Notes: generated by a model not told the origin, from the sequence alone. 64,000 nt of DNA from an uncultured Alphaproteobacteria bacterium (GCA_903860975.1 CAIOSI010000041.1:117409-181408); one strand, 5' to 3'; positions 25,091-33,803 are shown, numbered from the stretch's first letter. A program made the numbers and translations.

Positions 25091-26065
25091 TTAAGCTGCT
25101 GCGGACAGTTGTTCGAAGAGGTTGGCCGGAAACGGAGATACGTAGGGCGTGACGCCCAGACGGCTGCGGACATCACTTAGCGGCCGGTCCCAAATGGACT
25201 CCCAGTTGACACCAAGCAAGGGCGGCGTGCGACGCCCGTGAGCCCAGGCGGCCAGAATGACGGGTAGCATGACGGCTCCACCCTCGGGTCGTTCGACGGC
25301 GATACGGCTGAGGATCATGCCCAGGAACATCGAAGAGTAGTGATGGCCGAATTGGCCGAGCTGAAACGCCGAGATCGCCACCTCGTGGAGCTGGGTGGTC
25401 TCGTAGCCGGCCACAATGTGCCAAAGGTCGTGGCACTGCAGGATACGGGCATTCAGATAGTCGAGCGGCGGCGGCAATTTGTCGAGGCCAAGAGAATCTC
25501 GGTCCAGCACCTCAAGATCAAAGCCGTTGTCCACGATGAGGGCGTGGAACTGACCGCCCAGCGAGCCGGAGGGGCATGTTGCCAGAGGCCTCATCGAGAA
25601 TTTCTGCGGATAGCCTTGCCCGACAGCGGCCGAGATGCCTGGATAGGCGAGCGCCGTCTTGCCAACGCGCGCTTGAAGGCGCGGGGAGACCAGGCCGGCC
25701 AGAGCGGCTGTCTTGGTGGTGAGGTTGAGGCCCTCAGTGCCATTGCGCCGCTCGTCCAACAGGTCCCAGAACGCCAACCAGAAGGTTGCGGGGATGGTCT
25801 CGGGTTGGGCGTCGGCCTTGGTCAGTACGGGCTTTGCGCCAATCGGTTCGTTGAAATAGCCCTCGGCGACAGCGTCATAGATGGCAGGCAAGCTCTCGGG
25901 TGAGGCAGCTGCCCCGTGCAGCCAGAGCGCTGCGAGCGCCTTTAGATCTGATGGCTTGGTCTTGGTGCGCAAACGGGTTCCAAGCGACTTTGCGCCGGCG
26001 GGATCGGACCCAGCCTGGGTCAGAGCTTCAAAACCCGCGCTTTCCTGATCGTCGTTCATTCTCAC
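25091..26065 (-). CDS. Coq4-type ubiquinone biosynthesis protein
   Basis: A 324-residue protein. The region CHDLWHIVAGYETTQLHE fits the Coq4 zinc/metal motif H-D-x-x-H-x11-E exactly. It is flanked by a D-Y-L-N-A-R-I-L-Q segment and by FQLGQFGHHYSSMFLGMIL. In eukaryotes COQ4 belongs to the coenzyme Q complex, and recent work assigns it a ring-processing step; the bacterial role is less certain. Membrane association is inferred from the family. It lies 15 bases downstream of the tyrosine operon's last gene and may be read as its fourth member. Confidence 0.82.
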   Translation of the reverse strand: MRMNDDQESAGFEALTQAGSDPAGAKSLGTRLRTKTKPSDLKALAALWLHGAAASPESLPAIYDAVAEGYFNEPIGAKPVLTKADAQPETIPATFWLAFWDLLDERRNGTEGLNLTTKTAALAGLVSPRLQARVGKTALAYPGISAAVGQGYPQKFSMRPLATCPSGSLGGQFHALIVDNGFDLEVLDRDSLGLDKLPPPLDYLNARILQCHDLWHIVAGYETTQLHEVAISAFQLGQFGHHYSSMFLGMILSRIAVERPEGGAVMLPVILAAWAHGRRTPPLLGVNWESIWDRPLSDVRSRLGVTPYVSPFPANLFEQLSAAA

Positions 26066-26080
26066 ATTAGAACATCGAAA

Positions 26081-27040
26081 TTATTGAGATTTTATGTCTG
26101 ATATTTCGCTGGCTGGGCGATGGTCGCGACCAAAGTTCGGGGCTGCGCTTTCCTGGCCTGCAGCAATGATCCCACGTCGAATCTCACGGGTGCGGCTGAA
26201 AAGGTCGAACAGCTTGTCCCCCTCGGCCCATCGGATCGCGCGGCTCAGGGCCTGAAGGTCTTCGGTGAAGCGGCCTAAGACCTCCAGGACCGCATCCTTG
26301 TTGGCCAAAAAGACGTCGCGCCACATCGTGGGGTCGGAGGCTGCGATGCGGGTGAAGTCGCGGAAACCGCCGGCGGAATACTTCATCACTTCCCCGCGGG
26401 TGACGCCCTCAAGGTCGGCTGCGGTACCGACAATGTTGTAGGCGATCAGGTGGGGCAGGTGGCTGGTGAGGGCCAGGACCAGATCGTGGTGCTTCTCATC
26501 CATCAATTCGACGTTGGAGCCCAGCGCAGTCCAAAAGGCGGTCAATCGCTCGACGGCCGCCATATAGGGCGTATCAGAGCGCGTCAGCGGGGTCAGGATG
26601 ACCCAGCGATGCTGGAAGAGTTCGGCAAATCCGGCGTCGGGTCCAGACTGCTCGGTGCCCGCGATCGGGTGGCCTGGGATGATGAAGGCGGTTTCGGGCA
26701 GGGCCTTGGTCAGAGCCTCTCTGACCGCGGCCTTGACTGAGCCCACGTCGGTGATCGTGACGCCGGACTTGAGGCCTGGCGCTGCGGCGAGAGCGGCTTG
26801 GGCCATCGCCATGACCGGGACGGCAAAGACCACCAAGTCGGCGTCCTGGCAGGCTTCTGCCGTGTCAGCTGTGACGCTGTCGGCCAAACCGAGGGCAATG
26901 ATGCGTTCGCGTGCAGTGGGCGAAAGATCGGCCACCGCGACGTTGCCTACAGCGCCGGCGGCGCGGGCTGCGAGGATCACAGACGCGCCGATCAGTCCGC
27001 AGCCGACCACCGCCATCTTCGGATAAAGCGGCGCGTTCAT
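26081..27040 (-). CDS. tyrA: Prephenate dehydrogenase
   Basis: About 319 residues from the ATG at 27040, which overlaps the hisC stop (ATGA). The longer frame to 27298 would add an Arg/Pro-rich stretch that only reflects the antisense of hisC's frame. Motifs: MAVVGCGLIGASVIL (Rossmann NAD binding), GHPIAGTEQSG and LALTSHLPHLIAYN. It oxidatively decarboxylates prephenate (or arogenate) in tyrosine synthesis. No ACT or chorismate mutase domain is fused; a separate chorismate mutase heads the operon. Confidence 0.92.
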   Translation of the reverse strand: MNAPLYPKMAVVGCGLIGASVILAARAAGAVGNVAVADLSPTARERIIALGLADSVTADTAEACQDADLVVFAVPVMAMAQAALAAAPGLKSGVTITDVGSVKAAVREALTKALPETAFIIPGHPIAGTEQSGPDAGFAELFQHRWVILTPLTRSDTPYMAAVERLTAFWTALGSNVELMDEKHHDLVLALTSHLPHLIAYNIVGTAADLEGVTRGEVMKYSAGGFRDFTRIAASDPTMWRDVFLANKDAVLEVLGRFTEDLQALSRAIRWAEGDKLFDLFSRTREIRRGIIAAGQESAAPNFGRDHRPASEISDIKSQ

Positions 27041-28182
27041 TGGGCCATGAATTCTGCCAGGGCTTCCACCAGCGCGCGGTTGTGGGCTTCCAGCCCGATG
27101 GTGATGCGCAGGTGGTTTGCCAGCCCGTAGATACCGACCGCGCGCACCAGCAAGCCTCGTGAGGACAGGAAGGCGTCGGCCTGGGCCGACGTGCGTTGGG
27201 AGTGGTCTGGGAAACCGACGAGGACGAAGTTGGTGGCCGAGGGGCCGACCACGTCGAGCCCAAGGCCGGAAAGTTGCTGGGTGAGCCAGGGCCGCCACGT
27301 CTGGGTGAGGTCCAAGGTCGCCTGTTGGAAATCCTCATCGGCTAGCGCGGCCACGGCCGCGCGCTGGGCGGCTATCGAAGTGTTGAAAGGCAGACGGATG
27401 CGGTCCACCGCCTGGGCGATCTCCAGGGGGGCATAACCCCAGCCGATCCGCAGCGCAGCCAAGCCGTGCAATTTGGAGAAGGTGTGGGTGACGACCACGT
27501 TGGTCGAGGTCCTTGCGAAGTCGAGGCCGTCGTCGAAGTCTGGATCGAGGGCAAATTCGCTGTAGGCACCGTCAAGCACGAGCACCACGCTTGGCGGCAG
27601 GGCCTCGTGCAGGCGGCGGACCTCGGAGAACGGGATCCATGTCCCGGTCGGATTGCCAGGATTGGCCAGGAAAACGATGCGGGTGCGCTCATCGACGCAC
27701 GTCAGCAGTTCGTCCACATCGATACAGAGGTTGGGTTCGGGCGCGCGGCGCACTTCGGCCTGGCATGCATTGGCGCCGATGGCGAAAGCGGCGAAGCCAT
27801 ACTGGCCCTGGACCATGTTGTCGCCGGGCTCCAGAAACGTTTGGTTCAGGAGCGCGAAGACCTCATCCGAGCCGCAGCCAAAGATCAGCCGCTCAGGGTC
27901 CAGGCGGTAGCGCTCGGCGATGGCTGTGCGGATAATCGTGGCGCGCGGGTCTGGGTAGACGTGCAGACTGCGCTCGGCCGTTGCGTAAGCCTCATAGGCC
28001 TTGTCGCTGGAGCCCAACGGGTTTTCGTTCGCTGACAGCTTGATCGGTTCTGCGATTCCGGCAGCCGTGGCCTTTCCAGGGACATAGGCGTGGATGTCCA
28101 GGATGCCTGGCTTTGGGAGCGGCCGCGCAGCGCCGGCGCGATCGACCCGTTCAATAGATGAGGACGGAGCTTCTTTGAACAT
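27037..28182 (-). CDS. hisC: Histidinol-phosphate aminotransferase-type enzyme
   Basis: A 381-residue fold-type I aminotransferase. Motifs: KLSANENPLGSS, Y-P-D-P (substrate site), F-G-C-G-S-D-E, NPGNPTGTW, L-D-G-A-Y and the PLP lysine in THTFSKLHGLAALRIGW. It uses pyridoxal phosphate and glutamate. HisC-like enzymes also transaminate phenylpyruvate and 4-hydroxyphenylpyruvate. Here the gene lies between chorismate mutase and prephenate dehydrogenase and not in a histidine operon. A role in Tyr/Phe synthesis, alone or besides histidine, is therefore a reasonable inference. Confidence 0.9.
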   Translation of the reverse strand: MFKEAPSSSIERVDRAGAARPLPKPGILDIHAYVPGKATAAGIAEPIKLSANENPLGSSDKAYEAYATAERSLHVYPDPRATIIRTAIAERYRLDPERLIFGCGSDEVFALLNQTFLEPGDNMVQGQYGFAAFAIGANACQAEVRRAPEPNLCIDVDELLTCVDERTRIVFLANPGNPTGTWIPFSEVRRLHEALPPSVVLVLDGAYSEFALDPDFDDGLDFARTSTNVVVTHTFSKLHGLAALRIGWGYAPLEIAQAVDRIRLPFNTSIAAQRAAVAALADEDFQQATLDLTQTWRPWLTQQLSGLGLDVVGPSATNFVLVGFPDHSQRTSAQADAFLSSRGLLVRAVGIYGLANHLRITIGLEAHNRALVEALAEFMAQ

Positions 28183-28229
28183 GACAACGCGGGACTTGAG
28201 GTGAGCCTGGCGGCGTGAGGCTCAGCCTC

Positions 28230-29036
28230 TTACACGTCCAGCGGGGCTGGCGCAGCCCCGATCACGCCAGAGAGCTTGCCGGGCGCGCGCGACAAGCGTG
28301 GGTCGTCGGACTGGTAGTAGCCAGAGAGCAGGAAGAGTTTCAGACCGCTGGTCTCCACAAGCAGTGTGGCCGCAACGCCGTCACGGCTTAGCGCCTCTTC
28401 GATCGATTTGGCCGATTGGCCCGCGTCGGTGACCCAGAAGGTATTGTCAGCGCCGGTAGGCTCGACGTCGACCTCGGCGATGGCCAATGCCGCAAGCGGA
28501 CCCCAGGCGGCGAGGCAGGGTAGAGCTGAGAACACCTTAAGTTTCGGCTCGGCGAGAAGCCGGCCCCACCAGGCGTTATCCGACGTCAGAGCGCACACCG
28601 CAACGCCGCCGAGACTCCGCGCCTCGGCGATAGCCTCGTCGGGCTTTGCGACCTGACGCAGTGATGGCGCGACGCCGAACCGAGCCCGGGCGACCTCGAC
28701 GGTCCGACCGGGATCGCGACCCCCCCAGACGGCAATGTGGAAGGGACCCTGCGTCGCCAGGCTGTCACCGATCAGCTCGCGCCAGATGCGCACGATCAGG
28801 CCTGGCCGGGCACCGTTTCGGGGTCCCGCCAGCAATTTCCTGAGGAGTTGGGTCTCGCGGCCGGGACGCAAGGCGAACTTTCCGGATTCACCCGCGGCAG
28901 CCTTGGCGGCGGCCACCGACTTCGCCAGACCGGCGCGCTCGACCACCAGCTGCAGCAGGCCCGCGTCGATGGCGTCAATACGCTGACGGATCTCGACTAA
29001 CGACGGCGGTGGTGACTGCGGCGTGCCCTCGGCCAT
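28230..29036 (-). CDS. Chorismate mutase with long C-terminal domain
   Basis: A 268-residue protein. Residues about 12-95 are an AroQ-type helical chorismate mutase domain: RQRIDAIDAGLLQLVVERA, a conserved K in SVAAAKAAAG, and RETQLLRKLL. The C-terminal 160 residues form a domain with D-N-A-W-W-G-R-L and TGADNTFWV segments, resembling the prephenate dehydratase-like extension of alphaproteobacterial mutases but without an obvious complete dehydratase signature. It converts chorismate to prephenate and heads the operon followed by hisC and the dehydrogenase, 47 bases away. Confidence 0.85.
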   Translation of the reverse strand: MAEGTPQSPPPSLVEIRQRIDAIDAGLLQLVVERAGLAKSVAAAKAAAGESGKFALRPGRETQLLRKLLAGPRNGARPGLIVRIWRELIGDSLATQGPFHIAVWGGRDPGRTVEVARARFGVAPSLRQVAKPDEAIAEARSLGGVAVCALTSDNAWWGRLLAEPKLKVFSALPCLAAWGPLAALAIAEVDVEPTGADNTFWVTDAGQSAKSIEEALSRDGVAATLLVETSGLKLFLLSGYYQSDDPRLSRAPGKLSGVIGAAPAPLDV

Positions 29037-29375
29037 TTTTTCCCCTTAAATCAAGGTTCGCGACCTATGTCATTGCAGGCAGGGGCGCAATAGGACTCCT
29101 CGCCGCAATAAAGTTGCAGAAGAAACCAGTAGCGGCCGTCTCGTTTGTCGTTGGTCCTTAGGTCGCGAGGTCTTCGCCGGGCGGCAGCATCAATGTGGAT
29201 GTTGTTTTGCTGCCGCTCAATCGCCGCCGCCATGGGAACAAACCAGATTGTGGGGGATTGGGACGTACGGGCTCACGAAGTCGAAGACTTGGGCGATTGC
29301 TGTCCGCGTCATGTCGAGAGCGCCGGACCCTACCTCAGCTGCGGCAGGTTCCGCCGCGCAATCAAGGAATTAGAG
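29037..29375. other. Divergent intergenic region
   Basis: About 340 bases between the chorismate mutase operon (leftward) and the lipoprotein gene (rightward). It should hold promoters for both. Short frames exist on both strands, but none has a ribosome site or a motif I recognise. Confidence 0.4.
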
Positions 29376-29666
29376 ATGTCCAACCTCAATCGCTATCGGT
29401 TTGTGGGCGCGGCTGCCTTAGCGGCGCTCTCATTGGCGGCTTGCCAAAAGCCTGCGGACACGACCGGGGCAAACGCGGACGCGGCAAACGCGGCTGCAAA
29501 CTCTGCCAATGCCGCGGCCAACAGCGCCAATGCCGCCGCCGGCGCCGCCAGCGCCAATAACGCCGCGGCGGCGAACACTGCCGCGGCAGCGTCGACGAAC
29601 GCGGTGTCATCGGCAGACAGTGCAACGGCCGCCCAGCAAAGCGCGACCACCCCACCCCCAAAGTAA
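29376..29666 (+). CDS. Ala/Asn-rich repeat lipoprotein
   Basis: 96 residues from the ATG at 29376 (AAGGAA lies 8 bases upstream). A lipoprotein signal peptide ends in LSLAAC, so Cys24 or so would be lipidated. The mature part is almost only Ala, Asn, Ser and Thr: ADAANAAANSANAAANSANA and similar blocks, with a QKPADTTG start and a Pro-Lys tail. Repeats at the DNA level suggest growth by slippage. The longer frame from 29145 is not used because its first 77 codons look non-coding. Role unknown, possibly an envelope spacer. Confidence 0.68.
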   Translation: MSNLNRYRFVGAAALAALSLAACQKPADTTGANADAANAAANSANAAANSANAAAGAASANNAAAANTAAAASTNAVSSADSATAAQQSATTPPPK

Positions 29667-30018
29667 GCCTTCAAATCGCCCAAACGCCGCGCGCACCGGC
29701 GAAGGCCGTGCGGCGTAGGGCGCCTTCGTTCTCGGCGCTGAAGTCAGGACGTCACGGTTTGAGCCTGAAGGCTGAGCTGGCGACGGCCGGCGGTGGCTAA
29801 TCCGAGGTGCGTAATGGTTTTCCTTTTCGGCGATCGAAAAGCCTTGGCCATCACCCGTGCGGTTCGGCCCATGGGCCTACCGAACCTCGCAGATTTCATC
29901 ATTCTCCTTTTGATCGTCGATGGCGTCCAGGAAATGGGAGGGCCGATCAATTCGCTGCATCTCGAGCCCGTCCGGCTCGATCTGAGGCGGGACCCCGGAT
30001 ATCGCATCTGTACGCCGC
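29667..30018. other. Region without a recognisable gene
   Basis: About 350 bases between the lipoprotein and the porin remnant. A GC-rich inverted stretch lies at about 29688-29712 without a T-run. Short frames on both strands resemble nothing I know. It may hold deteriorated upstream parts of the porin gene. Confidence 0.35.
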
Positions 30019-30459
30019 ATGCAGGACCGCGGCGGGCTTGGCCTCAGTCTGGAACCGTCGCTTTGGGATGATTTGGGGCTCTTCGTCCGGACCGGCGTCG
30101 CGGATGGCTCAAAGGAGACTCATGAGTTTACCGACATCGACCGCACAGTGGCGGCCGGCCTCTGGCTAAGAGGAACCCGCTTGGGGCGCTGCGATGACGT
30201 CTTTGCGGTGGGCGTGGTGGTGAGCCGGATTTCCAAGGCCCATCAGCGGTTTTTGAACGCAGGTGGCCTGGGCATTCTGGTGGGCGACGGCAAGCTACCC
30301 TTGTCTGGGGATGAGGCGATTGTGGAAACCCATTACGATGCGGCTACGGCCCAAGGCCTTCGCTTGAGCCTCGAGCGCCAGCTTATCAATCAACCCTCCT
30401 ACAATCGCGATCGCGGTCGGGTCTATCTGGTTGGCGCACGTCCTCACGCCCAGTTTTAG
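30019..30459 (+). pseudogene. C-terminal remnant of an OprB-type carbohydrate porin
   Basis: The 146-codon frame reads LSLEPSLWDDLGLFVRTGVA, then DIDRTVAAGLWLRG, A-H-Q-R-F-L-N-A-G-G-L-G, E-A-I-V-E-T-H-Y-D and a final NRDRGRVYLVGARPHAQF. Alternating strands and a terminal Phe are the marks of outer-membrane porin ends, and the blocks match OprB-like porins. An OprB gene has about 400-450 codons and a signal peptide; neither is present upstream. The gene is truncated at its 5' end. A short expressed protein cannot be excluded but would not make a barrel. Confidence 0.6.
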
Positions 30460-31586
30460 GCTGCCGCGGCGGCCTGCGCGTCCTCTGCGTCTGCGGCGCT
30501 CGTTTCCCCAAGAGCGGCCTGTAAGGCGGCCAGCAGGTGTTCCGGCTTCATGGGCTTTTCGACGACGCCGTTCATGCCAGCGTCACGGTAGGCCTGGGCA
30601 TCTTCCGGCTCGGCGTTCGCGGTGAGCGCGATGATCGGCACGCTGCCCGGCATGCCAGGGAGCGCGCGAATGGCGCGTGTGGCGGCCATGCCGTCCATCA
30701 CCGGCATCTTGATATCCATCAAGATCAAGTCGTAGCGACCAGAGCGGGCGGCCTCGAGGGCCTCAGCACCGTCACAAGCGCTTTCGCAGGTGCAGTCAAA
30801 CATTTCGCACAGCGCCTGGGCGACCATGCGGTTTGTGGCGTTATCATCGACCACCAGAATGTGCGCCGAGCGTTCGGCGACCTGCGGCTGCGCCAACGGC
30901 GTCTCGGAGGCGATGGGCAGGAGAATGTCAAAGACGATTGTTTCAGAGCCGCCTCCAGCCCCTTCGCTGCGGAGTGATCCGCCAAGGCCTTCGACAATCT
31001 GACGGGCGAGGATGACGCCGATCGCCAATTCCAGTCCAAAGCGAGCTTCGATTTCGCGAACCCGGGCTTCCAGACCCTTGGTTTGCCAGGCGGGGTTGCG
31101 CGCGCCGCGTATGCGACCTTCTAGGCGCACACCGTCAGGGCCGATCACCGTGCGGACGCTGGCCTCGACGGCACCGCGACGCATGCTGGCTACCGCTTCA
31201 CCGATGAATCCCCCAAAAACCTGCAAGAGACGTGATCGGTCGCCGAGCGCGCAGGCGTCGGGATCACCGTCATAGGAGACTAAAAGGGTGACGCCGCTCA
31301 TCTCTGCGGCAGGCTGCCAGCGGCTATGGACCTCGTCGACAAGCTCGCGAAGGCGCAGCGGCGCAGGGTCCAGGGTCAGGCCATGCTGGGTCACAGTCCG
31401 CAGGTTGATCGCAGCCTCGAGAAGGCGGCGAACCCCAGAGGCAGCCTCTGCAACGCCGCTGACGCAGGCTTCGGCGTCCGGCGACAGGCGTTGGCGCTGC
31501 AACTGTTCCGTCAGCGCCAACACACCTTCCATCTGTTTACAGATGTCTGAGGTCACGCGGTCGAAGAAGAACGTGGGCAGGGACAT
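30456..31586 (-). CDS. Degenerate hybrid histidine kinase with C-terminal receiver
   Basis: About 376 residues from the ATG at 31586 (the longer frame to 31634 adds an unlikely hydrophobic Trp-rich head). The N-terminal helical hairpin has the shape of a DHp domain, but where a kinase reads HELRTPLNG this one reads SDICKQMEG, so the phospho-accepting His is a Ser. The ATPase-like part has G-E-A-V in place of the N-box N-A-V and no clear glycine-rich loops. The receiver (about 250-360) is intact: VVDDNATN, LILMDIKMPVMDG with the phospho-Asp, ALTANA and VEKPM. It probably works as a dimeric response regulator or a pseudokinase. Confidence 0.75.
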   Translation of the reverse strand: MSLPTFFFDRVTSDICKQMEGVLALTEQLQRQRLSPDAEACVSGVAEAASGVRRLLEAAINLRTVTQHGLTLDPAPLRLRELVDEVHSRWQPAAEMSGVTLLVSYDGDPDACALGDRSRLLQVFGGFIGEAVASMRRGAVEASVRTVIGPDGVRLEGRIRGARNPAWQTKGLEARVREIEARFGLELAIGVILARQIVEGLGGSLRSEGAGGGSETIVFDILLPIASETPLAQPQVAERSAHILVVDDNATNRMVAQALCEMFDCTCESACDGAEALEAARSGRYDLILMDIKMPVMDGMAATRAIRALPGMPGSVPIIALTANAEPEDAQAYRDAGMNGVVEKPMKPEHLLAALQAALGETSAADAEDAQAAAAA

Positions 31587-31760
31587 AAACAGCCAGAAGT
31601 TGCGGAGCACGACGCAACGCCACCATGACACCAAGCGCTTGCGCAGAGGTTAAGTCGGCGCACAGATCTTTCGGTCGGCAAGCTTGGCCAAAGGCTCGCG
31701 ACGACGCTGGCGAAAGGGCTTGGACTTTGCGCGGTGGCCTTGATCGGCCATATGGGGGCG

Positions 31761-32483
31761 ATGATCGACCAGAAGGGTGCCCTTGTACTGTTTTCCGGCG
31801 GGCAAGACTCCACTGTCTGTCTGGCATGGGCGCTTGAGCGCTATGGGCGGGTCGAAACTGTGGGTTTCGACTATGGCCAGAGACATGCCATCGAGATGGA
31901 GGCGCGCACGCGAGTACGTAGGTGCTTAGCCGAGCGGTTTGCGGACTGGGATTTGCGTCTGGGCCAGGACCACGTGTTGGATATGAGGGGCTTTGGGGCT
32001 GTGGCGGAATCGGCGCTGACCGATGACCGGGCCATCGAGATGACTGCCAAAGGACTGCCCTCGACGTTTGTGCCGGGGCGAAACCTGGCTTTTTTCGTCT
32101 ATGCCGCCGCCCTTGCCGATCGAAGGGGTCTGAGGGCGCTTATCGGCGGGATGTGCGAGACGGATTTCTCCGGCTACCCCGACTGCCGGCGCGATACGCT
32201 CGAGGCGATGCAGCAGGCTTTGAACCTTGGTATGGCGCAGGATTTCGTGATCGAGACGCCGCTGATGCATATGACCAAGGCTGAAACCTGGGCGCTCGCC
32301 AAGACGCTTGGCGGCGAAACGCTCGTGGAGGTCATCGTCGAGCACAGCCACACCTGCTACCTCGGTGTTCGCGATGTGCAGCACCCGTGGGGCTATGGCT
32401 GCGGGACCTGTCCGGCCTGCGAGCTGAGGGTCCGGGGATGGGAGGGCTGGGTCCAGCAGGATCGGCGCTCGTTAAGCCTGTGA
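31761..32483 (+). CDS. queC: 7-cyano-7-deazaguanine synthase
   Basis: About 240 residues. [18 protein letters not shown] is the ATP-pyrophosphatase P-loop of QueC, and the zinc site is formed by cysteines in HTCYLGVRD and [11 protein letters not shown]. It converts 7-carboxy-7-deazaguanine and ammonia to preQ0 in queuosine synthesis. I start at ATG 31761, which places SGGQDS at the usual distance; ATG 31752 and GTG 31734 are in frame upstream. The TGA overlaps the GTG of queE by four bases. Confidence 0.93.
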   Translation: MIDQKGALVLFSGGQDSTVCLAWALERYGRVETVGFDYGQRHAIEMEARTRVRRCLAERFADWDLRLGQDHVLDMRGFGAVAESALTDDRAIEMTAKGLPSTFVPGRNLAFFVYAAALADRRGLRALIGGMCETDFSGYPDCRRDTLEAMQQALNLGMAQDFVIETPLMHMTKAETWALAKTLGGETLVEVIVEHSHTCYLGVRDVQHPWGYGCGTCPACELRVRGWEGWVQQDRRSLSL

Positions 32484-33112
32484 GCTATGCCGTCAAAGAG
32501 ATTTTTCTGACCCTGCAAGGCGAGGGCGGCCAGGCCGGCCGGCCGGCGGTATTCTGCCGTTTTGCAGGCTGTAACCTGTGGTCGGGACGAGAGCAGGACC
32601 GGGCAGATGCGGTCTGCACGTTTTGCGACACCGATTTTGTGGGCGTGGATGGACCTGGCGGCGGACGGTTTGTCGACGCTGACGCCCTGGCCGATAGCGT
32701 GCAGGCCGCGTGGCAAGGCGGGCCGGAGAACCGCCTGGTGGTGCTGACGGGTGGCGAGCCGCTTCTGCAGCTCGACGACGCCTTGATCGTGGCCCTGCAC
32801 GCCCGCGGGTTTTCCCTGGCTGTTGAGACGAACGGCACAATCCTAGCGCCCAAGGGCATTGACTGGATCTGCGTCAGTCCCAAGGCCAACGCCGCGCTCG
32901 CCCAGGTTACCGGGCAGGAATTGAAGCTGGTGTTCCCTCAGCACGGCGTCGATCCCGCTCGGTTTGAGGACCTGGCGTTCGAACGCTTTGCGCTGCAGCC
33001 GATGGATGGCCCAGCGCTCGCGCTGAACGTGCGTGCCGCCATCGCCTATTGCCTTGCCCATCCTCGCTGGCGTTTAAGCGTGCAGACGCACAAGTACCTC
33101 GGCATCGCCTAA
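32480..33112 (+). CDS. queE: 7-carboxy-7-deazaguanine synthase
   Basis: 210 residues from GTG at 32480, coupled to queC (GTGA). It opens [17 protein letters not shown], the QueE signature. The 4Fe-4S cysteines are spaced C-x14-C-x2-C (RFAGCNLW...[10 protein letters not shown]), the variant spacing known for many proteobacterial QueE proteins. TGGEPLLQ and ETNGT follow as in radical-SAM enzymes. It rearranges 6-carboxytetrahydropterin to 7-carboxy-7-deazaguanine. The longer frame from 32387 is only overlap with queC. Confidence 0.92.
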   Translation: MSYAVKEIFLTLQGEGGQAGRPAVFCRFAGCNLWSGREQDRADAVCTFCDTDFVGVDGPGGGRFVDADALADSVQAAWQGGPENRLVVLTGGEPLLQLDDALIVALHARGFSLAVETNGTILAPKGIDWICVSPKANAALAQVTGQELKLVFPQHGVDPARFEDLAFERFALQPMDGPALALNVRAAIAYCLAHPRWRLSVQTHKYLGIA

Positions 33113-33148
33113 GGCGCGCGCTTCCTTGAAATTGCTTTTTAAGACCCG

Positions 33149-33520
33149 ATGAATTCCAAGATTTTTGAAATTACCAAGGCCGCGACCTTCGACGCGGCGC
33201 ATCACCTGCCAGATGGCCCTGCGGGGCCATACACACGCCTGCATGGCCACTCGTTCCGCGTCGAGGCGACAGTCCGCGGCGAGGCGCAGGGCGCGATTGG
33301 CTGGGTTGCAGACCTGGGTGATTTGGATCGTGCTTTGCGCGCGGCTGCCGGGGAGTTGGACCACGGGATGCTGAACGAAAAGCCGGGTCTGGAGAGCCCA
33401 ACGCTCGAGCACATATGTTTGTGGTTCGTCGCGCAGCTGACCCCTTTGTTTCCAGGCCTCTCCCGGATCGTAGTATCGCGGCCAACGGTTGGTGAAAGCT
33501 GTGCGCTGAACCTGAACTAG
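33149..33520 (+). CDS. queD: 6-carboxytetrahydropterin synthase
   Basis: A 123-residue PTPS-fold protein. Zinc ligands come from FDAAHHL and RLHGHSF; ELDHGMLNE and PTLEHI supply further conserved residues, and the C-terminus reads VGESCALNLN. It makes 6-carboxytetrahydropterin from dihydroneopterin triphosphate, the first step that the queE product follows. In E. coli QueD a catalytic Cys comes just before G-R-L-H-G-H; here the position is Tyr (P-Y-T-R-L-H-G-H). Context (36 bases after queE) still makes a queuosine role by far the likeliest. Confidence 0.9.
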   Translation: MNSKIFEITKAATFDAAHHLPDGPAGPYTRLHGHSFRVEATVRGEAQGAIGWVADLGDLDRALRAAAGELDHGMLNEKPGLESPTLEHICLWFVAQLTPLFPGLSRIVVSRPTVGESCALNLN

Positions 33521-33738
33521 GGTCCGGCCTTGTCGTCCTTCTTGGTGCCGGACAGGACGCTTCCCACGCCATGGGCGGTTGCGCCGACCGCCTTGGCGCC
33601 GAGACCGATGGCGGTTCCGGTGACCGCGACCGCTGCGCCACTGACGGCACCTGCTGCACCGATCACAACACAACCGCTTACCATGAGGGCGATCGCAATC
33701 ATGGCTACGCTGCGCAGCACGGTCGGACCAAAGGTCAT
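33517..33738 (-). CDS. Small glycine-rich lipoprotein
   Basis: A 73-residue protein with a lipoprotein signal: hydrophobic AMIAIALMVSGC, lipobox V-S-G-C. The mature part is a Gly/Ala/Val-rich segment (VIGAAGAVSGAAVAVTGTAI) that resembles a glycine zipper. It ends in a charged KKDDKAGP tail. This is a common small-lipoprotein pattern in Caulobacterales; I do not know a function. It converges on queD and overlaps its last four bases. Confidence 0.68.
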   Translation of the reverse strand: MTFGPTVLRSVAMIAIALMVSGCVVIGAAGAVSGAAVAVTGTAIGLGAKAVGATAHGVGSVLSGTKKDDKAGP

Positions 33739-33803
33739 GTCAGGCGAACTCCCAAAGACTTCAACCCATATCGAGCCTGCGGATTAATGCCTGAAGAAGG
33801 CCA

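Noticed and set aside
27041..27298. N-terminal extension of the prephenate dehydrogenase frame
   Set aside because: It is Arg/Pro-rich and lies wholly over hisC in another frame; the ATG overlapping the hisC stop fits the family N-terminus.
32387..32479. Longer N-terminus for queE
   Set aside because: It overlaps the queC zinc-site region in another frame and QueE proteins begin near the K-E-I-F motif.
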